Assembly: GCA_022843955.1 (NCBI GenBank)
Contig: JALHMQ010000003.1
Coordinates: 1 to 64,000 of the forward strand
Direction: 5' to 3'
Length of the DNA stretch: 64,000 nt
Source of the DNA: Burkholderiaceae bacterium
GTDB taxonomy: Bacteria; Pseudomonadota; Gammaproteobacteria; Burkholderiales; Burkholderiaceae_F
Below are positions 13,227 through 22,301 of this stretch, piece by piece. Positions within the stretch are counted from its first letter, which is position 1. Every line of letters starts with the position of its first letter. The notes below the pieces were generated by a model. It searched no databases. It was given only the letters and a program-made list of their open reading frames with translations, and was not told the origin of the DNA. Both the position numbers and the translations under genes were made by a program.

Positions 13227-16022
13227 ATGACCGACTACCGAGCCCTGCTTCTGACCGACGTCGTCGACAGCACCAAGCTGTCGGAGCAGATCGGCAATGC
13301 GGCGATGGCCGAGGTCTGGGCGGCGCACGACCGCGTGGCGCGCGACCTGCTGCGGCAGGCCGGCGGCCGCGAGATCGACAAGACCGACGGCATGCTGCTG
13401 ATGTTCGACCATGCCGCCGACGCCACCGACTATGCGCTCGCCTATCACCGCGCGCTGGCGGCGCTGCCGGTGCCACTGGTGGCGCGCGCAGGCCTGCACG
13501 TGGGACCCGTGATCCTGCGCGAGAACAGCGCTGCCGATGTCGCCCTCGGTGCCAAGCCGCTGGAAGTCGATGGCCTGGCCAAGCCGACTGCGGCGCGCGT
13601 GATGGCCCTGGCGCGCGGCGGCCAGCTGCTGCTGACCGCGGAAGCGCGCGAAGCGCTCGGCAAGTCGCGCCTGCGCGTGAAGTCGCACGGATACTGGGTG
13701 ATGAAAGGCCTGGCCGCGCCGATCGAGCTCTTCGAGGCCGGCGAACACGAGGCGCCGTTCCTGGCGCCGAGCGATGGCGACAAGGGACATCGCGTGGTGC
13801 GCAGCGGCGACCGTTGGCTGTCGATCGACGAGTTGCCGAACAACCTGCCGCAGCAGATCACCTCGTTCATCGGGCGCGAGCGCGAACTCGGTGAGGCCAA
13901 AGTGCTGCTCGGTTCGGTGCGCCTGCTGACGCTGCTCGGGATGGGCGGCCTGGGCAAGACCCGGCTGTCGTTGCAGGTGGCCGCCGAAGTCCGGCATCAC
14001 TATCCGGATGGCTGCTGGTTCGTCGATCTGGCGCCGGTGCGCGACGCCGCGCTGGTGGTGAGCGAAACGGCACAGGCACTCGGCGTGCGCGAGGAACCCG
14101 ATCGGCCACTGCTGCAGTCGGTGTGCGCCTTCGTCAAGTCACGCAGGCTGCTGCTGATCCTCGACAACTGCGAGCACGTGGTCAAGGCGAGCGCCGATCT
14201 GGCCAGTGCGTTGCTGCGCGCCGCGCCGGAGGTCCGCGTGCTGGCGTCGAGCCGCGAGGCGCTGCGGGTGCCCGGCGAGCAGATCTATCCGGTGCTGCCG
14301 ATGCCGGTGCCGCGCCCGGGCGACAGCTTCGAGCTTCTTTCACAGACAGCGGCGGTGCGGCTGTTCATGGACCGGGCCCGTCTGCAGAAGCCGAACTTCG
14401 AGTTTACGGAGCGTGAGGCACCCGCCATCGGTGAACTGGTAGCGCGACTGGAAGGCATTCCGCTGGCGCTGGAACTGGCGGCCGCCCGCGTGCGCTCGCT
14501 GTCGGTGGCCGACATCAACGCCCGCCTGAAGGACCGCTACAAGCTGCTTACCGGTGGCGGCCGCGTGCTGATGGAGCGGCAGCAGACGCTGAGGGCGCTG
14601 GTGGACTGGTCGTATGACCTGCTCAACACGCAGGAGCAGACGCTGCTCAACCGGCTGGCGGTGTTTGCCGGTGGTTTCGATCTGGCGGCGGCGGAGGCCG
14701 TGGCCGGGACCGATCCGCTGGACAGCGCCGACGTGCTCGACCTGCTCGGCTCGCTGGTGGAGAAGTCGCTCGTCACGCTGGACGAGCGCGACGACGGTGC
14801 GCGCTACCGGATGCTGGAGACGATTCGGGACTACGCACGCGAGAAGCTGGAGGCGTCCGGCGGTCTGGCGGCGGCAGCGACCAAACACTGCGATCACTTC
14901 TTCGCCGTTGCCAAGGCGGTGCGCGACGGCATCAAGGGCGCCGATCAGGCGCTGTGGATCCGCCGCGCTGAGACCGACCTGGACAACCTGCGCGTGGCGA
15001 TGGCGTTGCCGTTATGCGGCGGCGCGGACCCGTTCATCGCGGTCAAGTTCGCCGTGGCGCTGCAAGACTTTTGGATTCTGCGCGGCTACACGACTGAAGG
15101 CCGTAGCGCGGTGCGCGCTGCGCTCGCATTGCCAGCCGTCCAGGCCTCTGATCTGGCGCAGTCCTGGGCACTGTATGTCGGCGCTACCCAGGCGTATTGC
15201 CAGAGTGACCATGCCGAGGCTCGCGCAATGCTGGAAACCTGCCTCGAACTGCGTCGTCGACTGGGTAATCCGCTCGACATCGCCGCCACCTTGTCCACGC
15301 TGTCGATGGTGCGACTGCAGGGCGCCGATCCGGAGGGTGCCGCCCAGGGAGAACGCGAAGCGCTGGAGATCTTCCGCTCGTTGGGCGAGCGCTACTGCGA
15401 GGCGGTGGGCTTGTGCCATCTTGCCGAAATAGCGCTGTACGTCGACGATCATGCGCAGGCCATGGCGTGTGCCCGAGCGTGTCTCTCGATTGCTCGAGAG
15501 GTCGAGCATCGCGAAACCGAGGGCGAAAGCGAACTGCTGCTCGGCGAGATCACCTTTGAGACAGGTGACCTTGCCACCGCGCGGACCCATTTCACGCGCT
15601 CCTTGGCGGTGTGCGATGCGGCCGGTGATCGGCGCGGGGCGGCCACTGCCACTTGGTGGCAGGCCAAACTGGATCTTGCGGCTGGAGACATCCGCGTGGC
15701 GCATCGCTGGCTGAGCGAGGCGCTTCAGGCGTTTCGCCAGTTCGAAATGCGGGAGGAGCTGCTCAGCTGTCTCGAGGACTGCGCCGCGGTTGCGCTGACC
15801 GCCGGGAAGCCGCGGGTCGCCGCGCAACTGGCGGGCCTGACGGAGAAGTCACGTGAACGGCTGGAACTGATTCGGGCGCCGCGCCATCAGCGGCGCTGGC
15901 TCGCGCAGCAACGGGCAATTGAAACCGCTCTGGGCCAGTCCGCGAACGCGGAAGCCGTCAAGGAAGGCGGGACGTGGGATGCCGATCAGGGCATCCAGAG
16001 CGCGCTCGCGCTGGCGGACTAG
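13227..16022 (+). CDS. Adenylate/guanylate cyclase-domain, NB-ARC-type ATPase, TPR signalling protein
   Basis: This 931-residue protein has three parts. Residues 1-165 are a class III nucleotide cyclase homology domain (LLLTDVVDSTKLSEQIG, EIDKTDGMLLMF, RAGLHVGPV). Residues 205-560 are an NB-ARC/STAND ATPase with Walker A GMGGLGKTRLS (about 238-248) and Walker B LLLILDNCEHV. The C-terminal part is TPR-like helical repeats. It resembles the SARP/LuxR-like STAND regulators, with the DNA-binding domain replaced by a cyclase domain. ATP-driven oligomerisation on ligand binding would be expected to change cyclase output. Whether the cyclase is active is unclear; I did not verify all metal and base-binding residues. 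Its stop overlaps the convergent PEP-CTERM gene by four bases. Confidence 0.83.
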   Translation: MTDYRALLLTDVVDSTKLSEQIGNAAMAEVWAAHDRVARDLLRQAGGREIDKTDGMLLMFDHAADATDYALAYHRALAALPVPLVARAGLHVGPVILRENSAADVALGAKPLEVDGLAKPTAARVMALARGGQLLLTAEAREALGKSRLRVKSHGYWVMKGLAAPIELFEAGEHEAPFLAPSDGDKGHRVVRSGDRWLSIDELPNNLPQQITSFIGRERELGEAKVLLGSVRLLTLLGMGGLGKTRLSLQVAAEVRHHYPDGCWFVDLAPVRDAALVVSETAQALGVREEPDRPLLQSVCAFVKSRRLLLILDNCEHVVKASADLASALLRAAPEVRVLASSREALRVPGEQIYPVLPMPVPRPGDSFELLSQTAAVRLFMDRARLQKPNFEFTEREAPAIGELVARLEGIPLALELAAARVRSLSVADINARLKDRYKLLTGGGRVLMERQQTLRALVDWSYDLLNTQEQTLLNRLAVFAGGFDLAAAEAVAGTDPLDSADVLDLLGSLVEKSLVTLDERDDGARYRMLETIRDYAREKLEASGGLAAAATKHCDHFFAVAKAVRDGIKGADQALWIRRAETDLDNLRVAMALPLCGGADPFIAVKFAVALQDFWILRGYTTEGRSAVRAALALPAVQASDLAQSWALYVGATQAYCQSDHAEARAMLETCLELRRRLGNPLDIAATLSTLSMVRLQGADPEGAAQGEREALEIFRSLGERYCEAVGLCHLAEIALYVDDHAQAMACARACLSIAREVEHRETEGESELLLGEITFETGDLATARTHFTRSLAVCDAAGDRRGAATATWWQAKLDLAAGDIRVAHRWLSEALQAFRQFEMREELLSCLEDCAAVALTAGKPRVAAQLAGLTEKSRERLELIRAPRHQRRWLAQQRAIETALGQSANAEAVKEGGTWDADQGIQSALALAD

Positions 16023-16747
16023 GCCGTTACAGGCAGACGGCGCGCCGGCCGGCGTCGCAGCAGCACCCAGCCGGCCAAACCGGCCACCAGCAGCAGCGAG
16101 ATGGAGCCGGGCTCGGGAACGACCTTGAACTCCACGAACACGGCGGGTGCGGTGGGTGAACCGTCGGTGTAGGTGCCCGAGTAGCCGCAGACAAAGCCGG
16201 GGACCCACTTGTAGCAGTACTTCGGATCGACGGTCACGAGCTTGCTGTCGCTCCACGGAAAAAGGTCCAGGCTGTGGTACATCCTCGCGCCGGCCTCGAC
16301 AAACTGCAATTGGAAGCCGTAGTAGTTGATGTTCGCGAAACCACTGTCGGGCTGTTGGGGCGCGAAGAAGTCGCTGGTCAGCGACAGCACTTGACCCGCG
16401 CCGCCGAACAGGATCGAGAAAAAGCCGAGATCACCTGACTCGTAGTCGAGCGTGTCGACCGTCGCATCGGTAACAGCGTCGTAGAACACAACCTGCGCCT
16501 CGACCAGGGTCATCCCGGTGCAGGTGGTGGTCGTGACCAGGCCGGCGACGACGCAGGCGTCCGGTACGTCGAATGTGACGGTGCCGCGCCAGCCAAGGAT
16601 TTCAGACCCCTGATCAAACGGTGCGCCGTACACCGGATCCCAGGCGCCGGAGATCAAGACCGCCTGCGAGGAACCTACGGCACCCAGACCCAGACCCAGC
16701 GCGACACCGACTTTCGCGAGCAGCGTCAGGAGCGGATTTTTCTTCAC
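16019..16747 (-). CDS. PEP-CTERM sorting domain protein
   Basis: A 242-residue exported protein with an N-terminal signal peptide (KVGVALGLGLGAVGSSQA) and a C-terminal PEP-CTERM signal: the motif VPEPGS, a hydrophobic helix (SLLLVAGLAGWVLL) and an Arg-rich end (RRRPARR). PEP-CTERM tails are recognised by exosortase and are common on proteins of organisms that make extracellular polysaccharide. The mature middle portion, with repeated Tyr, Phe, Asp and Gly and a few Cys, has no recognised domain. No exosortase gene is in the window. AGGATCC lies just upstream of the ATG. Confidence 0.88.
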   Translation of the reverse strand: MKKNPLLTLLAKVGVALGLGLGAVGSSQAVLISGAWDPVYGAPFDQGSEILGWRGTVTFDVPDACVVAGLVTTTTCTGMTLVEAQVVFYDAVTDATVDTLDYESGDLGFFSILFGGAGQVLSLTSDFFAPQQPDSGFANINYYGFQLQFVEAGARMYHSLDLFPWSDSKLVTVDPKYCYKWVPGFVCGYSGTYTDGSPTAPAVFVEFKVVPEPGSISLLLVAGLAGWVLLRRRPARRLPVTA

Positions 16748-16933
16748 GGAGGATCCTTGGTTAGGGTCGATCAGCTAAGTGGTCACTCAACGCAAGAAAC
16801 ATTCCAAACGGGTGAGAAATCCCCGCCGAGCGTTGATCGACAAGCCTTTTCTCAACGGCGGCGCACGCCGCTGCACGTTGTCTGCAATCGCAACCGTAAA
16901 TTTCTTCGACACTCACCGTCCCGGCAGGCGCCC

Positions 16934-19900
16934 CTACGAACACTGCCCGGTGTACCCGCACGCGGTACAGAACTCGCAGCCGTCGCGCTTGATCACCGCG
17001 GCTGCATGGCAGCTCGGGCACACCTTGCCCTTGACCGGGGCGGTCTCGTTGGCGATCACCTTCATCGCGTCCGGCAGCGCCAGGATGCCGGCGCTTTCGA
17101 TCGCCCGGCCTTCGTCGTCGAGGATGCCGAGCACCTTGTAGCGATGCAGAAGCAGCGTGGCGATGTAGGCGACCGTGCTCGGGTACTGAGTCGAGCGCTG
17201 GCCGCCTGGCATCGCGGCCCAGAACTCGCCGTTCTGCTCGCCGAAGTTGAGCAGCTTCTTGAGCTTCAGGCCGATCCAGTTGGCATCCACCACGCGCATG
17301 TCGAGCGAGATCAGCTTGCACAGGCCGTCGAGCACTTTCGGATACTCGCCAGCGAGCCAGATCGAGTAGGGTCGGCGGCTGCCGTCGGGCAGCTGCAGTT
17401 CCTTGACGCCGAGGACGAAATCGTCGCCGGTGTTGGGGTTCTCGACGTCCACGGTCCAGCTCATGGTGCCGAGCGGGCCGGCTTTCGGCTCCTTCTTGCT
17501 GAACAGCGCGTCGAGCACCGGCGTCGGGCGCTTCTCGCCTTCCTTCTCGGCAAAGGTGCCGAGCTGGTCGCAGCGCCAGCGCACTATGTTGGCGAACGCG
17601 GCCACCACGCCCGGTTGCCACACACGCTCGCCGCTGGGCGGCATGGCCAGCGGGAAGCCCTGCTCGTCGCGCGCCTTTGCGAGCGCATCGAGCTTCATCT
17701 TGAGCCACGCCCGGTCCTCGCTGCGCATGTCCATCGACAGCGCCTTGGCGATCGCGCCCAGGCCGCGCGGCTGCTCGGCGCCATTGACCCACACCTCGAA
17801 CGGTACGGTGCGACCGCCGCCGTTTTCCACCTGGCCGATGAAAATGGCGAAGGTCTCCTTGCGCGCGGGGATCTCGACCATGTAGGTCCAGGCGAGATTG
17901 CCTTCGGCCAGCTCGGGCCGGCTTGGCCACTTCAGACTGGCGAGCGCCGGATTGGGGGTCGAGTCCAGCCGCACGCGCCGGTCGGGATCGTCCTGCAGAT
18001 CCTGCGGCGTGGACGAGTCCGCGGCACTGGGCTCCTTCTTCACCTCCAGCACCGAGCCGATCACGTTGTTCGGCCGGTAGGTGGTGATGCCCTTGAGACC
18101 CGCCTTCCATGCCGACAGGTACAACTGCTTGAAGTCGTCGAACGGGTAGTCCTCGGGCACGTTCACCGTCTTGCTGACGGCGGCATCGATGTACGGCTGC
18201 ACCGCCGCGATCATCTGCATGTGATCCTGCGCGTTCATCTCCAGCGCGTGCACGAACGACGGCGGCAGCTTGCCGACCTCGCCCCCCATGCGGCGATACA
18301 GCCGATACGCGTAGTCCTCGACCGCGTATTCGGCGCGCGTGCCGTCGGGCATGCGCTTCTTGCGGATGTAGGTCCAGGAGAAGGTGGGCTCGATGCCGCC
18401 CGACGCATTGGCGGCGAACGCAAGCGAGATGGTGCCGGTGGGCGCGATCGACAGCAGGTGAGAGTTGCGGATGCCGGAGCTGCGGATGCGGTCCTTCAAT
18501 GCTGCCGGCAGGCGCGATGCGCAGTGCGGCTCAGCCAGATACTGCTCGGCGTCGAACAGCGGGAACGTGCCTTTTTCTGCGGCCAGCTCGGCGGAGGACT
18601 CGTAGGCGCCGTCGCGCATCGCTGCCGAGATACGGCTGGCCATCGCGCGCGCCGCCGGGCTGTCGTAGCGCAGGTTGAGCATCGTCAGCGTGTTGCCGAG
18701 GCCGGTGAAGCCCAGACCGACGCGCCGCTTGTTGGCGGCTTCCTGCTGCTGCTCGGGCAGGGGCCACAGCGTGGCATCGAGCACGTTGTCGAGCGCGCGG
18801 ATCGACACCTTGGTGACCTCGCGGAACTTGGCGAAGTCGAACGAGGCGGAATCGCTGAACGGATCGCGCACGAAACGCGTGAGGTTGATCGAGCCCAGGC
18901 AGCAGCAGCCGTAGGGCGGAAGCGGCTGTTCGCCGCAGTTGTGAACGTAAAGGCCGTTAGCGTCAAAGGCGTGTAGCCCTGGCACCTGAACGTCGTAAAC
19001 GGTCTCCTCCCCGGCGGGCTCGATAGAGACAACTTCAGTCCAAAAGCGCTCTCGGTTGGCGCGCCGACGATACTCACTCAGCAGATTCGTCAGGCGAGCG
19101 GCCTTCTCAGCGTCCTTGAATCCGATCAGATCGGCAAAGCGAACCAGGTTGTCATTGGCGATCACCAACTCGTGCTGCGCGCGCACTGCGTACTCAGCAC
19201 GCCCGCCCTTGCCATCGGGCAGCAGGCGGCGCTGCGCAGGACGGCGGTCTTCATAAATGGTGGCGATGATCCCCAGCCGCGCCAGCATGCGTTGGGTGGC
19301 CTGCAGCGCGGGCAGGCTCGACTGAGCCAGCCGCACGCTCGCGCCTTTGTCGAGCGTGCCCTGGACCGAGGCGTCGGCATCGAAAAGTCCGCGCAGAAAT
19401 CCGCGATAGAAAGATGACGAACCCGCCTCGACGATCGGCGTGATCGCTTTTGCTGCTGGCTGCATGCCGAACCGTTCAGCCAAGTCGCGCAGTGCTGCCG
19501 ACTTGTAACGCCACTCATTGCGATCGCTTACCTTGGACCAGCCGGCGTGGTCACTTCGATGCTTCAACGCAACAGCGGCATGCTCGACGGCCAGCATCAG
19601 CGCGCGCGGTCCCAGCGGAATCACCGTGCCGCCGTTCGCCTGCGCTGCGGCGACTGGCGCCCACACGGACAGGATCGCCGCTTCTTGCTTCAGCGTGCCA
19701 TCGCCCAGGAGCAGGCCGAGCAGGAAGCCCTCGGACTCGGTGCCGTGACCGTTCCAACCAGACCAGGAACGATGATTGTTGAGGACCACGCGGTCACCCG
19801 GCTGCAGATCGCCGGCGGCGCGCCACGCGGTCTCGCGCGTATAGCGTGTGGACTTCGTGACCGTGAGCACCTGGTGGTCGGTGGTTAGGCGCAGTGCGAA

Positions 19901-20941
19901 ACCATCGGCGGACTGCAGGCGCACAACGGGTTTCACGCCGGTGGCGAAGAAGCCGGCGTCCGAGGTCTCGTGAGACTCGCCGTCGACAATCAACACCTGC
20001 CTCGCTCCCATCAGTTGATGCACTTGGCGCGGCCCATCGACGGTTGCAACCCAGGTGTCCCCAGTGACACAAGGATTGGTCGCCGCAATCGTCTCGCAGT
20101 ACGACAGGTTGTTGTCGCTGTTGACGCGGTCGATGAAGATCACGCCGGGTTCGGCATGGCTGTAGGTCGACTGCATGATCTGGTCGAACAGCGCGCGCGC
20201 GCTCGCCTTGCGGTAGACCCAGGCGCCATCGGCGCGCTGGTAGCCGTCGGTCTTGTCGAACGGCTCGGCCGCATGCCACAGCTCGATCTGCTCGTCCTTG
20301 TCGACCGCGCGCATGAAGCCGTCGGTCACAGCCACGCTCATGTTGAAGTTCGACAGCGAGCCGTCGCGCTTGGCGTGAATGAAGTCTTCGACATCCGGAT
20401 GGTCGCAGCGGATCATGCCCATCTGCGCACCGCGGCGGCTGCCGGCGGACTCCAGCGTCTCGCAGCTCTTGTCGAATACGCGCATGTAGCTGATCGGGCC
20501 GCTGGCGCGCGAATGGGTGCCGCGCACCAGTGCGCCTTTCGGGCGAATGTTGGAGAAGTCGTAGCCCACGCCGCCGCCGCGGCGCATCGTCTCGGCGGCC
20601 TGGTTCAGCGCGAGGTAGATCGACGGCACGCCATCGGCACCGGCGCCGCTGATCGCATCGCCCACCGGCTGCACGAAGCAGTTGATGAGGGTGGCGGCGA
20701 TCTCGGTGCCGGCGGCGGAGTTGACGCGCCCGCCCGGAATGAAACCGTCGACCATTGCCTGGTGAAAGCGCTGCTCCCACTCGCCGCGCACCTGCGGCTG
20801 CTCGACGCTGGCGAGGCCGCGCGCCACGCGGCGACGCACGTCGTCGACCGTTTTCTCGTCGCCCTTGGCGTATTTCTCGAGCAGTACGTCGATCGAAATA
20901 GGCTGCTCGTCAAGCAGCACCTGGGCCTGGTCCAATTTCAT
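16934..20941 (-). CDS. nrdJ: Class II (B12-dependent) ribonucleotide reductase with intein
   Basis: The 1335-residue precursor encodes the adenosylcobalamin-dependent reductase that makes deoxyribonucleotides without needing or being harmed by oxygen. Exteins are residues 1-290 and 669-1335. They show the active-site regions GGGVGYDFSNIR, AGSRRGAQMG, NPCGEQPL (restored only after splicing), LGFTGLGNTL and SIAPTGTISL. A C-terminal zinc-ribbon-like CPSCHAAAV / CEFCTACGYTG carries the redox cysteines. The spliced enzyme would be 957 residues, normal for the family. The intein sits at the conserved catalytic NP/CGEQ site, so the enzyme is inactive until spliced. No other reductase is in the window. 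Confidence 0.93.
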   Translation of the reverse strand: MKLDQAQVLLDEQPISIDVLLEKYAKGDEKTVDDVRRRVARGLASVEQPQVRGEWEQRFHQAMVDGFIPGGRVNSAAGTEIAATLINCFVQPVGDAISGAGADGVPSIYLALNQAAETMRRGGGVGYDFSNIRPKGALVRGTHSRASGPISYMRVFDKSCETLESAGSRRGAQMGMIRCDHPDVEDFIHAKRDGSLSNFNMSVAVTDGFMRAVDKDEQIELWHAAEPFDKTDGYQRADGAWVYRKASARALFDQIMQSTYSHAEPGVIFIDRVNSDNNLSYCETIAATNPCVTGDTWVATVDGPRQVHQLMGARQVLIVDGESHETSDAGFFATGVKPVVRLQSADGFALRLTTDHQVLTVTKSTRYTRETAWRAAGDLQPGDRVVLNNHRSWSGWNGHGTESEGFLLGLLLGDGTLKQEAAILSVWAPVAAAQANGGTVIPLGPRALMLAVEHAAVALKHRSDHAGWSKVSDRNEWRYKSAALRDLAERFGMQPAAKAITPIVEAGSSSFYRGFLRGLFDADASVQGTLDKGASVRLAQSSLPALQATQRMLARLGIIATIYEDRRPAQRRLLPDGKGGRAEYAVRAQHELVIANDNLVRFADLIGFKDAEKAARLTNLLSEYRRRANRERFWTEVVSIEPAGEETVYDVQVPGLHAFDANGLYVHNCGEQPLPPYGCCCLGSINLTRFVRDPFSDSASFDFAKFREVTKVSIRALDNVLDATLWPLPEQQQEAANKRRVGLGFTGLGNTLTMLNLRYDSPAARAMASRISAAMRDGAYESSAELAAEKGTFPLFDAEQYLAEPHCASRLPAALKDRIRSSGIRNSHLLSIAPTGTISLAFAANASGGIEPTFSWTYIRKKRMPDGTRAEYAVEDYAYRLYRRMGGEVGKLPPSFVHALEMNAQDHMQMIAAVQPYIDAAVSKTVNVPEDYPFDDFKQLYLSAWKAGLKGITTYRPNNVIGSVLEVKKEPSAADSSTPQDLQDDPDRRVRLDSTPNPALASLKWPSRPELAEGNLAWTYMVEIPARKETFAIFIGQVENGGGRTVPFEVWVNGAEQPRGLGAIAKALSMDMRSEDRAWLKMKLDALAKARDEQGFPLAMPPSGERVWQPGVVAAFANIVRWRCDQLGTFAEKEGEKRPTPVLDALFSKKEPKAGPLGTMSWTVDVENPNTGDDFVLGVKELQLPDGSRRPYSIWLAGEYPKVLDGLCKLISLDMRVVDANWIGLKLKKLLNFGEQNGEFWAAMPGGQRSTQYPSTVAYIATLLLHRYKVLGILDDEGRAIESAGILALPDAMKVIANETAPVKGKVCPSCHAAAVIKRDGCEFCTACGYTGQCS
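18938..20071 (-). mobile_element. Intein with LAGLIDADG homing endonuclease domain in nrdJ
   Basis: This 378-residue in-frame insertion (C291 to N668 of the precursor) begins with CVTGDTWV (block A) and contains LRLTTDHQVLTV (block B, TxxH). It ends with HAFDANGLYVHN followed by extein Cys669 (blocks F and G). All residues needed for classical splicing are present: Cys1, the block B Thr and His, penultimate His, final Asn and Cys+1. The middle carries two LAGLIDADG-like motifs, GFLLGLLLGDGTL and FYRGFLRGLFDADASV, so the homing endonuclease may still be active. Placement at a catalytic motif is typical, because loss requires exact excision. Confidence 0.93.
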
Positions 20942-21331
20942 TGCGTAGGTCCGGAATGGGGTGGGTCTGGAGGATGAAGCGAATGTCGTGCCGTTGAAGG
21001 CAAGCGCAAAAGATTACGCGCGAATCTCGTCTGCGTGTTGAGGCAAATTTGTTTACGCCGTCACAGATCAATGCCTATCTACAACATGTAGTGCGAGTGG
21101 TTGCGGATGGCCGATATCTTGTATGCGAAAGATCAGCACGGCCGTATCACCCGGCGCAAAGGCGCAAAGCGACGAACGGAGGTGCGTCCCAACGTCCGAG
21201 CGCATTTGCGGCGTTGACGCGCTCGCAGCAGCAGCACGCCTGCAGCTCGTTGCACAAGCAGCGCCGCGGACCTGCGATGAGTGCGTCGATATACTCGGCG
21301 CCCACCCTGTCACCAGTTGCCGCGCATCCCG
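20942..21331. other. Divergent intergenic region between nrdJ and the cysB-family gene
   Basis: About 390 bases with no protein-like frame. It must hold the promoters of both flanking genes. An operator-like inverted repeat, CTACA-ACA-TGTAG, lies at 21079-21091. I found no confident cobalamin riboswitch and no good match to a NrdR box, and could not assign -10/-35 elements. Confidence 0.45.
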
Positions 21332-22258
21332 ATGAACCTCCAGCAGTTCCGCTTTCTGCGCGAGGCTGCGCGCCAGAAGTTCAACATCACCGCGGCGGCC
21401 CGGGTATTGCATACGTCGCAGCCCGGCATCTCCAAGGCGATCATCGATCTCGAGGAAGAACTCGGCGTGTCGATCTTCGCACGAGCGGGCAAGCGCATCC
21501 TTGGGCTGACCCCACCGGGTCAGCAGGTGCTGCTGGCAGCCGAGCGCGTGATGGAGGAGATCGACAACCTCAAGAAGCTGTCGCGCGACTATGCCGGTTC
21601 GCCGCTGGGCACGCTGCGGGTGGCGACCACCCATACGCAGGCGCGCTACGTGCTTCCGCCGGTGGTGCAGAAGTTTGCGGAGAAGTTTCCACAAGTGCGC
21701 TTCAAGCTGCTGCAGGCCGATCCGCCGCAGATCGCGCAGATGCTGGTCAATGGGCAGGCCGATGTCGGCATCGCCACCGAGTCGCTGGCCGATGCAGCGG
21801 GCCTGCGGTCGGTGCCGGTGTATGACTGGCAGCATGTGGCGATCGTGCCGCCGGCGCATCCGCTGGCCAAGTTCCAGACCACACCCGGCAAGCTCACGCT
21901 CAAGGACCTGGCGCGCAATCCGCTGGTGACCTATGAAGCGCATTTCACCGGGCGCAGCAAGATCGACGCCGCGTTCGGGGCGGTGAACATCGAGCCTTCC
22001 ATCGTGCTGGAGGCGATCGATGCCGACGTCATCAAGACCTACGTCCAGCTCGGGATGGGGGTGGGCATCGTCGCCGGCGTGGCGGTCGATCCGCAGCGAG
22101 ACCGTCTGGCGATGCTGCCTTGCGGTCACCTGTTCGGTACCAACACCACGCGGCTGGCGGTCAAGCAGGGCGCCTACCTGCGCGGGTTCGTCTACTCCTT
22201 CATCGAGCTGCTGATGCCGCAATGGGACAAGCGCAGGCTCGAAGAGGCGTTCAAGTAG
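21332..22258 (+). CDS. CysB-family LysR-type transcriptional regulator
   Basis: This 308-residue protein has the N-terminal winged helix typical of CysB/Cbl (MNLQQFRFLREAARQKFNIT, then LHTSQPGISKAI) and a C-terminal LysR substrate-binding domain with TTHTQARYVLPP, as in CysB. CysB proteins activate sulfur assimilation genes in response to acetylserine or sulfate status, but the family also includes regulators of other pathways. Here no sulfur genes are adjacent. Downstream on the same strand are a ketopantoate reductase-like and a hydroxyisobutyrate dehydrogenase-like gene. It may control those, or it may be the housekeeping CysB. Confidence 0.88.
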   Translation: MNLQQFRFLREAARQKFNITAAARVLHTSQPGISKAIIDLEEELGVSIFARAGKRILGLTPPGQQVLLAAERVMEEIDNLKKLSRDYAGSPLGTLRVATTHTQARYVLPPVVQKFAEKFPQVRFKLLQADPPQIAQMLVNGQADVGIATESLADAAGLRSVPVYDWQHVAIVPPAHPLAKFQTTPGKLTLKDLARNPLVTYEAHFTGRSKIDAAFGAVNIEPSIVLEAIDADVIKTYVQLGMGVGIVAGVAVDPQRDRLAMLPCGHLFGTNTTRLAVKQGAYLRGFVYSFIELLMPQWDKRRLEEAFK

Positions 22259-22301
22259 TCACGACCGCTCGTTCTGAATCGCTCACTCCCGCAGGACATC
22301 C

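Noticed and set aside
16757-18976. 739-residue plus-strand frame opposite nrdJ
   Set aside because: Antisense to the strongly conserved reductase; Arg/His/Leu-rich composition is typical of reverse frames in GC-rich genes.
20942-21331. Cobalamin riboswitch or NrdR box for the B12-dependent reductase
   Set aside because: No recognisable B12-box core or NrdR-box pair was found; only an unassigned 13-base inverted repeat is present.
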